In this document: positions 35,947-44,743 of the stretch, in pieces
Layout of the letters: every line of letters begins with the position of its first letter
Numbering within the stretch: the stretch's first letter is position 1
Assembly: GCF_900130015.1 (NCBI RefSeq)
Contig: NZ_FQXS01000033.1
Location: 1 to 46,849, forward strand
DNA from: Desulfofustis glycolicus DSM 9705
Lineage (GTDB): Bacteria; Desulfobacterota; Desulfobulbia; Desulfobulbales; Desulfocapsaceae
Direction of reading: 5' to 3'
DNA length: 46,849 nucleotides
Notes under the pieces: generated by a model
What the model was told of the DNA's origin: nothing
Seen by the model: only the letters and a program-made list of their open reading frames with translations
The model's database searches: none
Program-made: the position numbers and the translations under genes

Positions 35947-38115
35947 TCAGTATCCAATGGTTTCCTTGTCATAGAGCATCTCATAGTACCTCCTTACAAT
36001 GTCTGATTTGTTCCCCGCCGCTGCTAATTCGGGCGAGATCCACCCGGCAGGTATACTTTTGAATTCGATCTCACCCTTTTCATTTGGTATCCGTGCTTTG
36101 AAGGACTTCATGTTGACTTTCATCCAACCGGCATAGCGCATCGCGGATTCAATTTCATGCGGCAAAATCCCTGGAATTTCCTCTCCTATGCGATAATTGG
36201 ATATGTGGTCGAATTGCTTTAAACGTTCAATACTCTCAATGAGATCCTCTGCACGTGGGGTCAAATAGTAAAATTCCTTGTTATGGTCATACTGCATCTT
36301 CTTTAACTTAGGGGTATCAAGCCAGTGTTTCTCCCCTTGATAATAGGCATGCAGCGCTTGCGCCCAGATTTGCTCTCGATTGTCGCGGATATAGTCAAGG
36401 TCGAACGTCTCACCTATTTCCACTTTGCGGCAAGGAATGACGAAGAAGCGGGTGCTGCCTGTCGGATCTTTCAGGAAGCCGAGACTGCCGGGGTTAATCG
36501 TGCCGATAAGGACTGCCGAAATCCGGACGTTAACGTGATACCGGCCATAAGGTAGCCGGACTCGGGGACTGGTACTGCTGATGATATTCTTCAAGGCATC
36601 AACGTTATCCTTCTTATTACCAACCATCTCTGCCAGTTCCCCGAAGACAATGCCTAAGAGAGAGGCCCAGAAATCAGCGGGCTTTTGGCTGAGTTGGCTG
36701 ACGCTGACCGAATCAGTGAAGATTCTGCATCCGGCAGGCGGAACCGGCAGCAGATTATAGACGAGGGATGACTTACCGCTGTCCTGTGCCCCGGCCAGGA
36801 CGAGCATCTGTTTGATCAACGGTGGCGATTCGATACCTTCCTTGTAGAAGGCGCGAACAATACTGGCTATGAGCGTTTTCTTGAGGTAAACGGGATAAAT
36901 TGGAGCCGGTACCCCGGAAATGTCCTTGGCAATAATCTCGAACCGGTCAACTCCGTCCCACGTGGGCAAAGCATCAAGCCAGTCATTCCACCAATTGGTT
37001 ATTTTTTCATGGGCAACAAGGCGAGTTGCCGTATCAATCTTGTCCCTGGAAATGTCCTGACCAAAAGTCTCGGCAAAACATTTCTGGAAGTTGGCTGAGA
37101 TGGCGTCGTCCAGGAGTTGTCCATCGACCGTTATACTGCCGAAGTGTTCATCGAACTGGATTGTATAATTCCGTCTAAGAAACCCAATCGCTTTCGTGAG
37201 AACAGTCTCTTTCCCCGGCTTCGATACCTTCGCTGAACAGGTTGCCTTGAACTGGCAATCTCCGCAGCCGGTAAACCCTTCATATTGCTTTTCCTCGATT
37301 TGCTCCCGCTTCTTCTCATAATCATAGGGCTTCTCGAACGGCTTCTTTAGACAGCGCGGAGCCAAATCGACGAATCTATCCAACTGTCCCTGCTGGTGGA
37401 GATAAACAGCTAGGTTATGGATTCCAATGTCTCGGCAACCGACATCAAAGCCACTGATCAGCCCATGTTGTATGCATGGTGGGGCATCAACGATCTCAAC
37501 CCGATTGTCTTCAGCACAGGCGATGTAACCTTCAACATCAAGTTCGCCTTGGCTACTGTGGGCGATCTGACCATTGGCGAACGGTGCTATGGTACTGTTA
37601 CCGTGCCCCTTCCCCAGTTGATTCTGTTTCGGGAAGACCTCGGTCGTCTCCGGAAGCCCGAGCAGCGGCAAACATGACTTCAAATACCGCCTGACGACAG
37701 CGGCGGCGGTTGGCTTTTTCAAAAACAAGCTGAGCCGAAACCCACCGGACTTGGAAACGCTGAGAATGAACGGCAAACCAAGCTGTTCTAGCTTACCAAT
37801 CAACTTTGCATGACCGGGAAGCGGCTTACCGTCGCGATGATTAACACCATCGAAATCGTCAATGTCGATCTCTCCCCGAATCACTTCTAACTCAGAGACA
37901 AACATTGTCAGACCGACAGCAATTTTCCCCTGGAGATGTTCTTCAAGGTCAGAGGGTGTCAGGGCTCTTTTCTCGGTATAAATTGAGTTAGGATCACTTG
38001 GCTGATTTGACCGGATATGAAAATTGGGGGGAGAGGGGTTCAGCAGGTTAAGGAGCCGCGCTGCTGTAGAATTTTCCAGCGGGATTGGGGCATGCTGATT
38101 CGATACGTTGTACAT
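35947..38115 (-). CDS. Primase-polymerase/VirE-type helicase fusion
   Basis: A 722-residue replication protein. Residues about 30-195 resemble an archaeo-eukaryotic primase (PrimPol): the metal-binding acidic motif is EIDIDD (Asp84, Asp86), and SKSGGFRLSLFL and EVFPKQNQLGKGHGNSTIAPF are the second and third blocks. In block two the usual His is Arg127. A Cys cluster CGDCQFKATC (284-293) follows. Residues about 420-600 are a VirE/D5-like superfamily-3 helicase with Walker A GAQDSGKSS (Lys448), Walker B FGELAEM (Glu493) and the arginine-finger region TGSTRFFVIPC. The ATG at 38115 has GAGGTG upstream. It should start replication of the excised element at the adjacent hexamer array. Confidence 0.85.
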   Translation of the reverse strand: MYNVSNQHAPIPLENSTAARLLNLLNPSPPNFHIRSNQPSDPNSIYTEKRALTPSDLEEHLQGKIAVGLTMFVSELEVIRGEIDIDDFDGVNHRDGKPLPGHAKLIGKLEQLGLPFILSVSKSGGFRLSLFLKKPTAAAVVRRYLKSCLPLLGLPETTEVFPKQNQLGKGHGNSTIAPFANGQIAHSSQGELDVEGYIACAEDNRVEIVDAPPCIQHGLISGFDVGCRDIGIHNLAVYLHQQGQLDRFVDLAPRCLKKPFEKPYDYEKKREQIEEKQYEGFTGCGDCQFKATCSAKVSKPGKETVLTKAIGFLRRNYTIQFDEHFGSITVDGQLLDDAISANFQKCFAETFGQDISRDKIDTATRLVAHEKITNWWNDWLDALPTWDGVDRFEIIAKDISGVPAPIYPVYLKKTLIASIVRAFYKEGIESPPLIKQMLVLAGAQDSGKSSLVYNLLPVPPAGCRIFTDSVSVSQLSQKPADFWASLLGIVFGELAEMVGNKKDNVDALKNIISSTSPRVRLPYGRYHVNVRISAVLIGTINPGSLGFLKDPTGSTRFFVIPCRKVEIGETFDLDYIRDNREQIWAQALHAYYQGEKHWLDTPKLKKMQYDHNKEFYYLTPRAEDLIESIERLKQFDHISNYRIGEEIPGILPHEIESAMRYAGWMKVNMKSFKARIPNEKGEIEFKSIPAGWISPELAAAGNKSDIVRRYYEMLYDKETIGY

Positions 38116-38621
38116 GATGCACCTCGACATAAAGGGGGAAAATCCCTGAATATTGTTGAAGTGCAACCTGTGCTCTTCGCGCTGGGGTTGACAGTATCAC
38201 CCTGCGCCCCGCCTTGCCGCAACCGTTGGAACCCGGCCATTTCTGACCGGGTTCCTTTCCCCTACTGCCCAGGTACCAGTTGCAACTCGATCATCTCCGG
38301 GATTTCAGAGATGATTACAGGCGTTAGCCTGCGCGGTCTACAACTCCGAAAGCGAGTTGGCCTCCTCGGCTTTCCTCTTCATTGGAACACACCGAGAAGG
38401 CATCTTCAATCCTCTGAACTAAAACATGACACCGATATTGATATACATTTTACCAATGCCGGTGGGGTCTGTTATTCTCGTCCAGAGAGATAGGTATCCT
38501 TTCCTACGGAACATGCACCCTACATACTTTTGCAGCACAGCGCAGGTAGGGACATAAATCTGCATATTGGCAGATTGTCGACCCGTCCTTAGGGTTCCAA
38601 GGGTTAATTGGCTCTTTTGCG
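38116..38621. other. Intergenic stretch with a broken signal-peptide-like copy
   Basis: Upstream of the primase-helicase. 38153-38222 is similar over about 70 bases to 39054-39124, where a signal-peptide-like frame exists, but here one base is missing in the frame. No other gene seen. Confidence 0.45.
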
Positions 38622-38810
38622 TTAGGAACGATTCCTTTCATAGCTCAACTCCTTATTACTCGATGTCTTCTTTTCACATTTCTCACATTGATCGATGCTG
38701 ACAATTTCTTCATCAAAAAGAGTTGGGTCATCATGGAGGACCAATTGAAAATCATAAATATCCTCTGAACCACAACGTTCACATAGGGACAATATTCTTG
38801 TATAAGGCAT
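38622..38810 (-). CDS. Small zinc-ribbon-like protein
   Basis: 62 residues with an AGGAGAG ribosome site before the ATG. Two CxxC pairs (LCERCGS and QCEKCEK, about 30 residues apart) give a four-Cys metal site of zinc-ribbon type. No other motif. Such small proteins often bind nucleic acid or another protein; the role here is unknown. Confidence 0.5.
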   Translation of the reverse strand: MPYTRILSLCERCGSEDIYDFQLVLHDDPTLFDEEIVSIDQCEKCEKKTSSNKELSYERNRS

Positions 38811-38894
38811 AACTCTCCTCCAAATTTAAATTCAATACCTTTCGAGCTAATTACAATTTTATAAAGGTCGCTAAAGGAGGTCCTCGGGGCGAGA

Positions 38895-39041
38895 ATGAAT
38901 TATGTAAACAAGAATTTTCGGACGAAGCGGTATCTTCTGAGAGACATAAAAAAACGAAAAATATTGCGTCAGGCAGGGATAGTAAATAGAAAGGAAAAGG
39001 ATGTCGAACAGTACTTTTCAAAATGCGCTCCAGTAAGGTGA
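38895..39041 (+). CDS. Short basic peptide frame, uncertain
   Basis: 48 codons from ATG, very basic (13 Arg/Lys in the first 35). AAGGAGG is 14 bases before the start, farther than usual, so this is a weak call. It is the only plus-strand frame here with a possible ribosome site. No family recognised. Confidence 0.25.
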   Translation: MNYVNKNFRTKRYLLRDIKKRKILRQAGIVNRKEKDVEQYFSKCAPVR

Positions 39042-39056
39042 TTATTCCCTACGTTG

Positions 39057-39206
39057 TTGAAGCGCATCATTCTGCTCTTCGCGCTGACGTTAGCATTGGC
39101 CGTCTGCGCCCCGTTTGCAGCAACTAAAGAACCTCAGGGGAACTACATGAGATTCCACCGCAATGCCACGGTGTATGCGCTGCAAAACCACCCTTGGAAA
39201 AGGTGA
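39057..39206 (+). CDS. Possible small exported peptide with TTG start
   Basis: 49 codons from TTG (39057; another TTG at 39054). Residues 1-20 form a near-perfect signal sequence (two basic residues, then IILLFALTLALAVCAPF), cleavage likely after the Ala-Ala near 21-22, leaving about 27 residues. There is no close ribosome site (AAGGTGA is about 14 bases away), so expression is uncertain. A diverged copy of the signal-peptide part, frameshifted, is at 38153-38222. Confidence 0.35.
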   Translation: MKRIILLFALTLALAVCAPFAATKEPQGNYMRFHRNATVYALQNHPWKR

Positions 39207-39355
39207 GACCAGAAATCACTCTGGCCGGTATACAACCACGACTAAAGGTTACACGAAAGCTGAAAGCATTTCAAGTACATTTATGAATAATATCAGCGGT
39301 GTAAACGTTGTTTAGAGGAGGGGGTACTATTATTTAAGCTAATCATTAAACGTAA

Positions 39356-39386
39356 CTGCTTGAAATTGCTGGAGGATTTCAAGCAG
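39356..39386. other. Perfect 11-bp hairpin
   Basis: CTGCTTGAAAT (39356-39366) and ATTTCAAGCAG (39376-39386) are exact complements around a nine-base loop. No T-run follows, so it is not a standard terminator; a protein site or small RNA element is possible. Confidence 0.45.
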
Positions 39387-39708
39387 AGTAATTTGCAAGT
39401 TAGGCAGCTAGGCAAAATTTTCTAGATTCATAGCAGTTGAGGCAAAAAGTGATTTGCTCCAACCTCCGATATCTTCTGTGAATCTCTCTTCTCTTCCTTT
39501 CCGAGAGCGCAGTAAGACTAAGTGCTTAGTATTTTTCCTTTTTTATTTTTCTTCCAGAACTATTGCCCAAATGCGAAAAGCCTCGTGCCTCTCCTAATGC
39601 AGAGGAAGGTCCTTCCCTTGCTCGTCGCTTTACGCTCGCTCTGGCCCCGCTATATCTGGCCGTATCAGATCGTAAAGCTCAGGGAGAGCCTCAGGAGACA
39701 TTAGTCCC

Positions 39709-39724
39709 GCGCATACGTATATAC
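39709..39724. repeat. GCGCATACGTATATAC repeat, copy 2 of 3
   Basis: Exact match with 34808-34823. It lies 30 bases before the 165-base repeat. Confidence 0.6.
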
Positions 39725-39754
39725 CCAGGCAAGATATGACCCTCAGGACAACAA

Positions 39755-39919
39755 CCTAGTAGTCACCCCTCGGAAAAGCACTCCTATCCTCAACTCTTAA
39801 GAAACGCCGCCTCTCCGGGTGCATCGGGGGTGTAGTAAATTGGTTTCTAGGCTGGGTTAAAGCTGAATACATCTTTGGCTTGACTGCATCCGGGAGTATA
39901 CCGCTTTCCGTTGTTGGTT
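39755..39919. repeat. 165-bp repeat, copy inside the island
   Basis: Aligns without gaps to 46316-46480, roughly three quarters identical overall; the last 60 bases or so (from GGTTAAAGCTGAATACATCT to CCGCTTTCCGTTGTT) are almost unchanged. No shared open frame exists in either orientation, so it behaves as a noncoding element. Function unknown. Confidence 0.7.
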
Positions 39920-40220
39920 ATGGTGTTGAAATACAGGAAGAAGATCAAGTCACAGATTTTCTTAAGTGATTGAGCTTGCCACTGAATCTATAATGATTGT
40001 ATAAAGGAGATATCCAGTTTTCGGATACCACACGAAATACACATGTCATCCGGTTAGAACTGGCTGACACTTGTGAGAAACAATGTCAGATTATCTTTAC
40101 CCGGAATGATATCAGGAAACTGGATAATAACTTGTTATATTTCAAAAGACACAAACCAAAGTGGTAAAATTGAGTTCTTAATTTAGGTTACTTTTTCCAG
40201 AAAATACAAAAAGGGAAACT

Positions 40221-42098
40221 ATGAGTACTGTCACTGATGTAATTGAATCTTCGGTAGGATTGGAACATGCTGGAGATGAAAAAATTTTTGATTACATAAC
40301 AAAAAATGAAATCCAAAATACACCTGAAAACCGGGAAGCTAAGGTAGTTATTGAGGAGCGATTACATAAAGAATATGGCTACGATATTGACCAGATGCTA
40401 CCTGAATTTAGAGTACAAAAAGGCAGCACATTAATAGGGCCAGCAGATGTTGTCATATTTAATGACTCTAAAGATAAAACCCAAGATAATATATTTGCCA
40501 TTGTTGAATGTAAAAGGAAAGATAGAAGCGACGGTATTGAGCAACTAAAAACATATCTTGCTGGTGCTGAATCAGCTCAGTATGGAATATGGTTTAATGG
40601 CGACGATATTGTATATATACGGCGCCTAAAAAAGGCCCCCCATTGGAAGTTAACCTACAATATACCTCGTAAAGGTGAACCATTAGGTTTGCCGAGAAAA
40701 GACTCATTAAAACCCGCAACAGAACTAGTAAAAGTATTTGAATCATGCCACAACCATATATATGTAAATGATGGCCACCTGAAAGATCAGGTATTTAATG
40801 AAATGTTAAAAATACTTTTCATTAAATTGATGGATGAAAAAGATTATACAAATCAGGTTTGCAAGTTCGGTATTACTGAAAAGGAATTTGATGAAATTCA
40901 AGAAGGTAAAGTAAACGAATTCAAGGAAAGAATAGAAAAACTACTATTTTTAGCAAAATCTCAGCATAAAGATATTTTCTCGAAAGATGAAACTATTAAC
41001 CTAAAACTCTCAACACTTGCGTTTGTTGTGGGACAGCTCCAAAACTATGATTTATCTCATTCATCAAGGGATATTAAAGGGCTTGCATTTCAAAAATTTG
41101 TATACGCTCACCAACGCGGAGATAGAGGGGAATTCTTTACACCCGACCCAATCATTGATCTTGCTGTAAAAATTATTTCGCCAAATATGAATCAGGTCGT
41201 TATGGACCCAGCATGTGGTACTGGCGGTTTCTTGGTTGCATCTATGAAGCATGTAGAGAAAAACCTAAGAGAAGTAGTTAAAAACCCTGTTGATTATGAG
41301 AAGGCTAAAACGAATTTTGCGCTTAAAAATTTGATTGGAATAGACTTTAACCCAGCACTCGTTCGAGTCTCTAAAATGCGTATGATTCTCGAAGAAGATG
41401 GTCATACAGGTATATTTCACTCAAATTCTTTGGTGGATATGGAGATAATAAAATCATCTGCAAAAACTGCTAGTTCACCTAGCGTAGATTTTGACTCAGT
41501 GCAGATAGTCTTAACAAACCCACCTTTTGGGAAAAAAGGTAAAGTCACAGAAAAGCAGATTTTAAAAACATTTGACTTAGGACACAAATGGATAAAAAAG
41601 AATGGGAAATATGAAAAATCAGACAAAGTACTAGATAGCCAAGTCCCAGATATATTATTTATTGAGCGCTGTTTAGACTTTTTAGCGGAAGAGGGTCGTT
41701 TAGGCATCGTATTGCCAGATGCTATTTTATCTGGCCCATCTCTTCAGTATGTCAGAGAGTATATATTAAGCAAATCTAAACTAATTGCTGTTGTTTCTCT
41801 TCCATATTCAACATTTATACCTCACGGCGCTAATGTAAAAGCATCTATACTCTTCCTCCAGAAACTTAACAGCAAAAAGATAAAAGACTTAAATTTAAAA
41901 GATTACCAGGTGTTTATGGCGGACATAGAAGACATAGGCTATGAAGGAAACAAAAACGGTACAATTACATATTTGATGGACGACTATGGCGAATATATAA
42001 GAGATGATAATGGCAAAAAAATAGTCAGAGAGGATGTAACACAGGTAATTGAAGGGTGGAATAACTACTGCACCAAAAACACTGCATGGGAGAATTGA
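40221..42098 (+). CDS. Restriction-modification subunit: PD-(D/E)XK domain plus N6-adenine methylase
   Basis: 625 residues. Residues about 40-130 match the HsdR N-terminal nuclease type: REAKVVIEERLHKEYGY, then Glu62, GPADVVIF (Asp76), IVECKRK (Glu96, Lys98) and GIEQLKTYL (Gln108), a complete PD-(D/E)XK site. Residues about 280-600 are the HsdM methylase: RGEFFTPDPIIDL, AdoMet motif DPACGTGGF (329-337) and catalytic NPPF (433-436). A nuclease and methylase in one chain followed by a separate specificity subunit is the BcgI (type IIB) layout; no HsdR motor gene is in the window. Alternatively, a type I methylase with an accessory domain. The next gene starts one base after the stop. Confidence 0.85.
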   Translation: MSTVTDVIESSVGLEHAGDEKIFDYITKNEIQNTPENREAKVVIEERLHKEYGYDIDQMLPEFRVQKGSTLIGPADVVIFNDSKDKTQDNIFAIVECKRKDRSDGIEQLKTYLAGAESAQYGIWFNGDDIVYIRRLKKAPHWKLTYNIPRKGEPLGLPRKDSLKPATELVKVFESCHNHIYVNDGHLKDQVFNEMLKILFIKLMDEKDYTNQVCKFGITEKEFDEIQEGKVNEFKERIEKLLFLAKSQHKDIFSKDETINLKLSTLAFVVGQLQNYDLSHSSRDIKGLAFQKFVYAHQRGDRGEFFTPDPIIDLAVKIISPNMNQVVMDPACGTGGFLVASMKHVEKNLREVVKNPVDYEKAKTNFALKNLIGIDFNPALVRVSKMRMILEEDGHTGIFHSNSLVDMEIIKSSAKTASSPSVDFDSVQIVLTNPPFGKKGKVTEKQILKTFDLGHKWIKKNGKYEKSDKVLDSQVPDILFIERCLDFLAEEGRLGIVLPDAILSGPSLQYVREYILSKSKLIAVVSLPYSTFIPHGANVKASILFLQKLNSKKIKDLNLKDYQVFMADIEDIGYEGNKNGTITYLMDDYGEYIRDDNGKKIVREDVTQVIEGWNNYCTKNTAWEN

Positions 42099-42099
42099 G

Positions 42100-43422
42100 G
42101 TGTTTACTTCAATCAAAGCATCAACTCTTACTCAAAGATTTGATGTTCGATATCACTTATCGGACAAAAATACAGATAACGACTCATGGACATTAGGGGA
42201 ATTAAAGGACCTGATTGTCAGAGATCCAAACTGTTATGGATTCAAATATGCCAGAATAGGGTTACCAATAATAAGAATTAGCGATATGAGACAACCTTTT
42301 ATTGATTTTTCAAGAACTGTCTTGATATCTGAAAATGTTCATCAAAAATTCCATAAAACCCACCTTAAACCTTACGACATACTTATTTCTGTAAGGGGAA
42401 TGAGTACAGGAAAAGTGTCTATATTCTTAGGTGAGTTCGATAGGGTCAACATCAGTCCAAACATAATTATTGTGCGTCTAAAAGATGCCGAACTGTCACC
42501 CTATGTGGCAATGGTTCTAATATCTCATGTTGGACAAAACCAAATAAAACGTTTTTTTAGTGGTGGCGGGAAACCCAGCTTAACAGCGCCAATGGTTAAT
42601 GCTATTAAAATCCCCAAGCCATCGGAAGACAAACTCAAACAAATCAATCTACTATTTAAAGAGGCAAAAGAAAGACGAACTGAAGGGAAAAACCTCCTTA
42701 GGGAAATCAGTCAAATTTTTGAACGTGAGTTTACCGGTCTTAATATTGATAAAAGTATATGTTCTGTAAGAAATGTGAGTGACCTTTGTGACCGTTGGGA
42801 TTCACACTACCATAATGATGGTTTTGTAAATTTAAGAGGATATTTAAAGAAATATAAAGGTGAGAAGAAATTAATTAGTCATTATGGAATTGAGATAGAT
42901 GAACCGGCAAAGAACTTTGATAAAAAAGAAAAAGTACAATACATAGAGATTGGCAGCATTAACAATTTAACCGGCATCATTGACTCAACAACGATTAATT
43001 ATCCAGAACTATTGCCGAAATCTGCAAAAGTTGAAGTGTCTGACGGTGATATTCTTATTTCTAAAGTAAGACCATATCTAAATTCAAATGCAATTGTTGT
43101 AAAAAGTTCAACAACTTTTCGGACTGTTGCTTCAAAAAATGCTTTTACAATATTTAATACTGAGAAACATCATTTTAGATATTATCTGGTAGCATTTTTA
43201 AGAAACAAATTTGGATTAAGTCAAATAGAAATGTATCAATCAGGTACATCATATCCTACAGTGTCAGACGATGACGTAAATAAAATATTTATTCTAGAGA
43301 TAGAAGAAACGAGTATGGAGCAAATTAATGAGCTATACAAAAAATACGTAGAAATTAAAATAATAGAAGAGTTTACAACTAATACAATACTGGAAATGTT
43401 GCAGGATGATGAAGAAATATAA
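42100..43422 (+). CDS. Restriction-modification specificity subunit, HsdS-like
   Basis: 440 residues with two half-length target-recognition repeats, each ending in a helical spacer: half one (about 1-220; IRISDMRQP, PYDILISVRGMSTGKVSI, GGGKPSLTAPMVNAIKIPKP) and half two (about 225-440; YIEIGSINNLTG, DGDILISKVRPYLNS, SGTSYPTVSDDDVNKIFI). These are the HsdS hallmarks and would read a two-part DNA target. The GTG at 42100, one base after the methylase stop, with GGGAGA upstream, is preferred to upstream in-frame starts. The stop codon overlaps the first bases of the attC-like site. AT-rich like its partner. Confidence 0.88.
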   Translation: MFTSIKASTLTQRFDVRYHLSDKNTDNDSWTLGELKDLIVRDPNCYGFKYARIGLPIIRISDMRQPFIDFSRTVLISENVHQKFHKTHLKPYDILISVRGMSTGKVSIFLGEFDRVNISPNIIIVRLKDAELSPYVAMVLISHVGQNQIKRFFSGGGKPSLTAPMVNAIKIPKPSEDKLKQINLLFKEAKERRTEGKNLLREISQIFEREFTGLNIDKSICSVRNVSDLCDRWDSHYHNDGFVNLRGYLKKYKGEKKLISHYGIEIDEPAKNFDKKEKVQYIEIGSINNLTGIIDSTTINYPELLPKSAKVEVSDGDILISKVRPYLNSNAIVVKSSTTFRTVASKNAFTIFNTEKHHFRYYLVAFLRNKFGLSQIEMYQSGTSYPTVSDDDVNKIFILEIEETSMEQINELYKKYVEIKIIEEFTTNTILEMLQDDEEI

Positions 43423-43543
43423 CAAGGCGCTGCACATTGACCGCAAGGGGCGCAGGGTTGTTGCCCTCTTGCGTATTTCGGTGTTTACGGTGCTACTTGA
43501 AAGCGCTGAGTCCCCTTGCGGCAAGTGAGCTTGAGCGTTAATA
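43420..43543. other. attC-like integron recombination site
   Basis: Begins in the specificity gene stop codon with TAACAAGGCGCTGCA and ends with TGAGCTTGAGCGTTAAT about 124 bases on. The two ends are imperfectly complementary, the inner arms CCGCAAGGGG (43441-43450) and CCCCTTGCGG (43513-43522) perfectly so. Start next to a stop codon, length, AAC/GTT ends and folding potential fit attC; the ends are not full consensus. No integrase IntI is in the window. Confidence 0.6.
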
Positions 43544-43683
43544 TTACCCTCTTGAAGGTCTTAATATTCTACCAACGATTCAAGTCTAGACTATTCCTGT
43601 TAAGATTTGTTTTTTCTAAAGGTGTCAGATCAAATTAAATTTTGCCATCCGGAAGCGTCAGATCGGATCACAATTTCTAGATA

Positions 43684-43899
43684 TTATCCGAATATTTCCG
43701 CCTTCCGCTTTTTAAACTCTTCGCGTGAGATAGTTCCTGTATCCCGAAGAGATTTCAATTTTTCCCATTCCTCTTTCCTTTCTTGCCTTTCTATCTCTGC
43801 CCATTCCTCTGGCGTAGCACCGGAAGACTGAGCCTCAAGTATATCTTCATCACTGTAGCCTCCATTTTTCATATCGTATAGAAATTCCCAATCGCCCAT
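43684..43899 (-). CDS. Small SHOCT-domain-like protein
   Basis: 71 residues with a GGAGGAG ribosome site. The C-terminal half (KLKSLRDTGTISREEFKKRKAEIFG) is the SHOCT short C-terminal domain, normally the tail of longer membrane or DNA-binding proteins. The front half is acidic (EEWAEIERQERKEEW). It could be a stand-alone adaptor. It opposes the restriction genes. Confidence 0.65.
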   Translation of the reverse strand: MGDWEFLYDMKNGGYSDEDILEAQSSGATPEEWAEIERQERKEEWEKLKSLRDTGTISREEFKKRKAEIFG

Positions 43900-44467
43900 C
43901 TTTATCTCCTCCGATCAATCCTATAAGTATTTATATACAAGTAGTTAATACTGCATTTTCCGATATTATACAGAGATAAAAAACGTTAGGCAACGCATTA
44001 GAGAACTCAACGCCTTTAACGTGCGTTAATCAAGGTTTACGATCTGAATAAGAACAGACAAGCCAGTGATGACGCTTTAGACGCTTCCCGCCTGTCTTTG
44101 ATTCCATTCTAGTTTCGGAAATTCAATAATTCCATTCCAGATTTTGGATATACGTGCTCCGTGGTTCTTCAATATCTGGCGTTACCGATTCATCTCAACA
44201 CGCAAAACGGCCAGAAGAACCCTTCCTGCGCATACCCGTATATATCCTAGCAATTTATGAGCCCTAAACCAAAGGCCCGGTTTTTCTCTGATATCATGCT
44301 TCCCTTCCCCACCCTAAAGTTCTGCCCTTCTCTTACGGCCAATCTACCTGTCGATAAGCACCTGGAATTAAATAAGAAAATTGACAAATAATTATTTTAT
44401 GTGTTCAAATTTTCCTATAATTATCGGGTAATTACGCCCATCATAACCTCAATTATAGGAGAACAGC
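43900..44467. other. Noncoding stretch before the recombination genes
   Basis: Contains the third CATAC/GTATAT motif (44228-44245) and a tandem near-repeat TTCCATTCTAG/TTCCATTCCAG at about 44103-44146. TTGACA (44381) and TATAAT (44416) occur ahead of the next gene but 29 bases apart, so they are not one promoter. Confidence 0.45.
44228..44245. repeat. GCGCATAC-CGTATAT repeat, copy 3, diverged
   Basis: GCGCATACCCGTATATAT: as copies 1 and 2 but with two extra bases in the centre. Confidence 0.5.
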
Positions 44468-44743
44468 ATGGCTATCAGGATCGAAGACGTAGCAACTCTG
44501 GCTAAAGACATCGCACCGACTGACATCGTTCCATGGACCGCTGAGCAGTTATCGCAGCTGCCGAAGGGGGCAAAATTCCCTGGCTATTCTGGTCGCTGGA
44601 GCAAGAACGTGATCGAGAAATGCCTTGAGGAACGATACGCGAAGACGAATAACCCCGGCAGCGTCAAGATGAGTTGCTGCAATCTGCTTCGGGCAGCAAT
44701 CAAACGATGCGAGGTGCAAGATGGCAGTGACGATCAGGCGTAA
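44468..44743 (+). CDS. Candidate excisionase/directionality factor
   Basis: 91 residues with a TAGGAGAAC ribosome site. It overlaps the integrase start by 23 bases, so they are translated together. The sequence is rather charged, with WTAEQLSQLPKGAKFPGYSGRWSKNVIEKCLEERYAK, which could include a small DNA-binding helix pair, but no excisionase family is matched. The call rests on position and size. Confidence 0.45.
   Translation: MAIRIEDVATLAKDIAPTDIVPWTAEQLSQLPKGAKFPGYSGRWSKNVIEKCLEERYAKTNNPGSVKMSCCNLLRAAIKRCEVQDGSDDQA

Larger units (their letters stand above)
39207..40220. other. Noncoding stretch with hairpin and repeats
   Basis: About 1 kb upstream of the methylase gene. Holds the hairpin at 39356-39386, the 16-base repeat at 39709, and the 165-base repeat at 39755-39919. 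No frame with a good ribosome site; a 60-codon frame at 39522 is not supported. Confidence 0.5.

Noticed and set aside
38017-38493. 158-codon plus-strand frame
   Set aside because: Overlaps the primase-helicase 5' end and has no ribosome site; only the short signal-peptide-like similarity is kept as an observation.
43984-43993. Second attC end at GTTAGGC
   Set aside because: The flanking bases show no complementary partner arm of suitable length.
44381-44421. TTGACA and TATAAT as a single promoter
   Set aside because: They are 29 bases apart, too far for a sigma-70 promoter.
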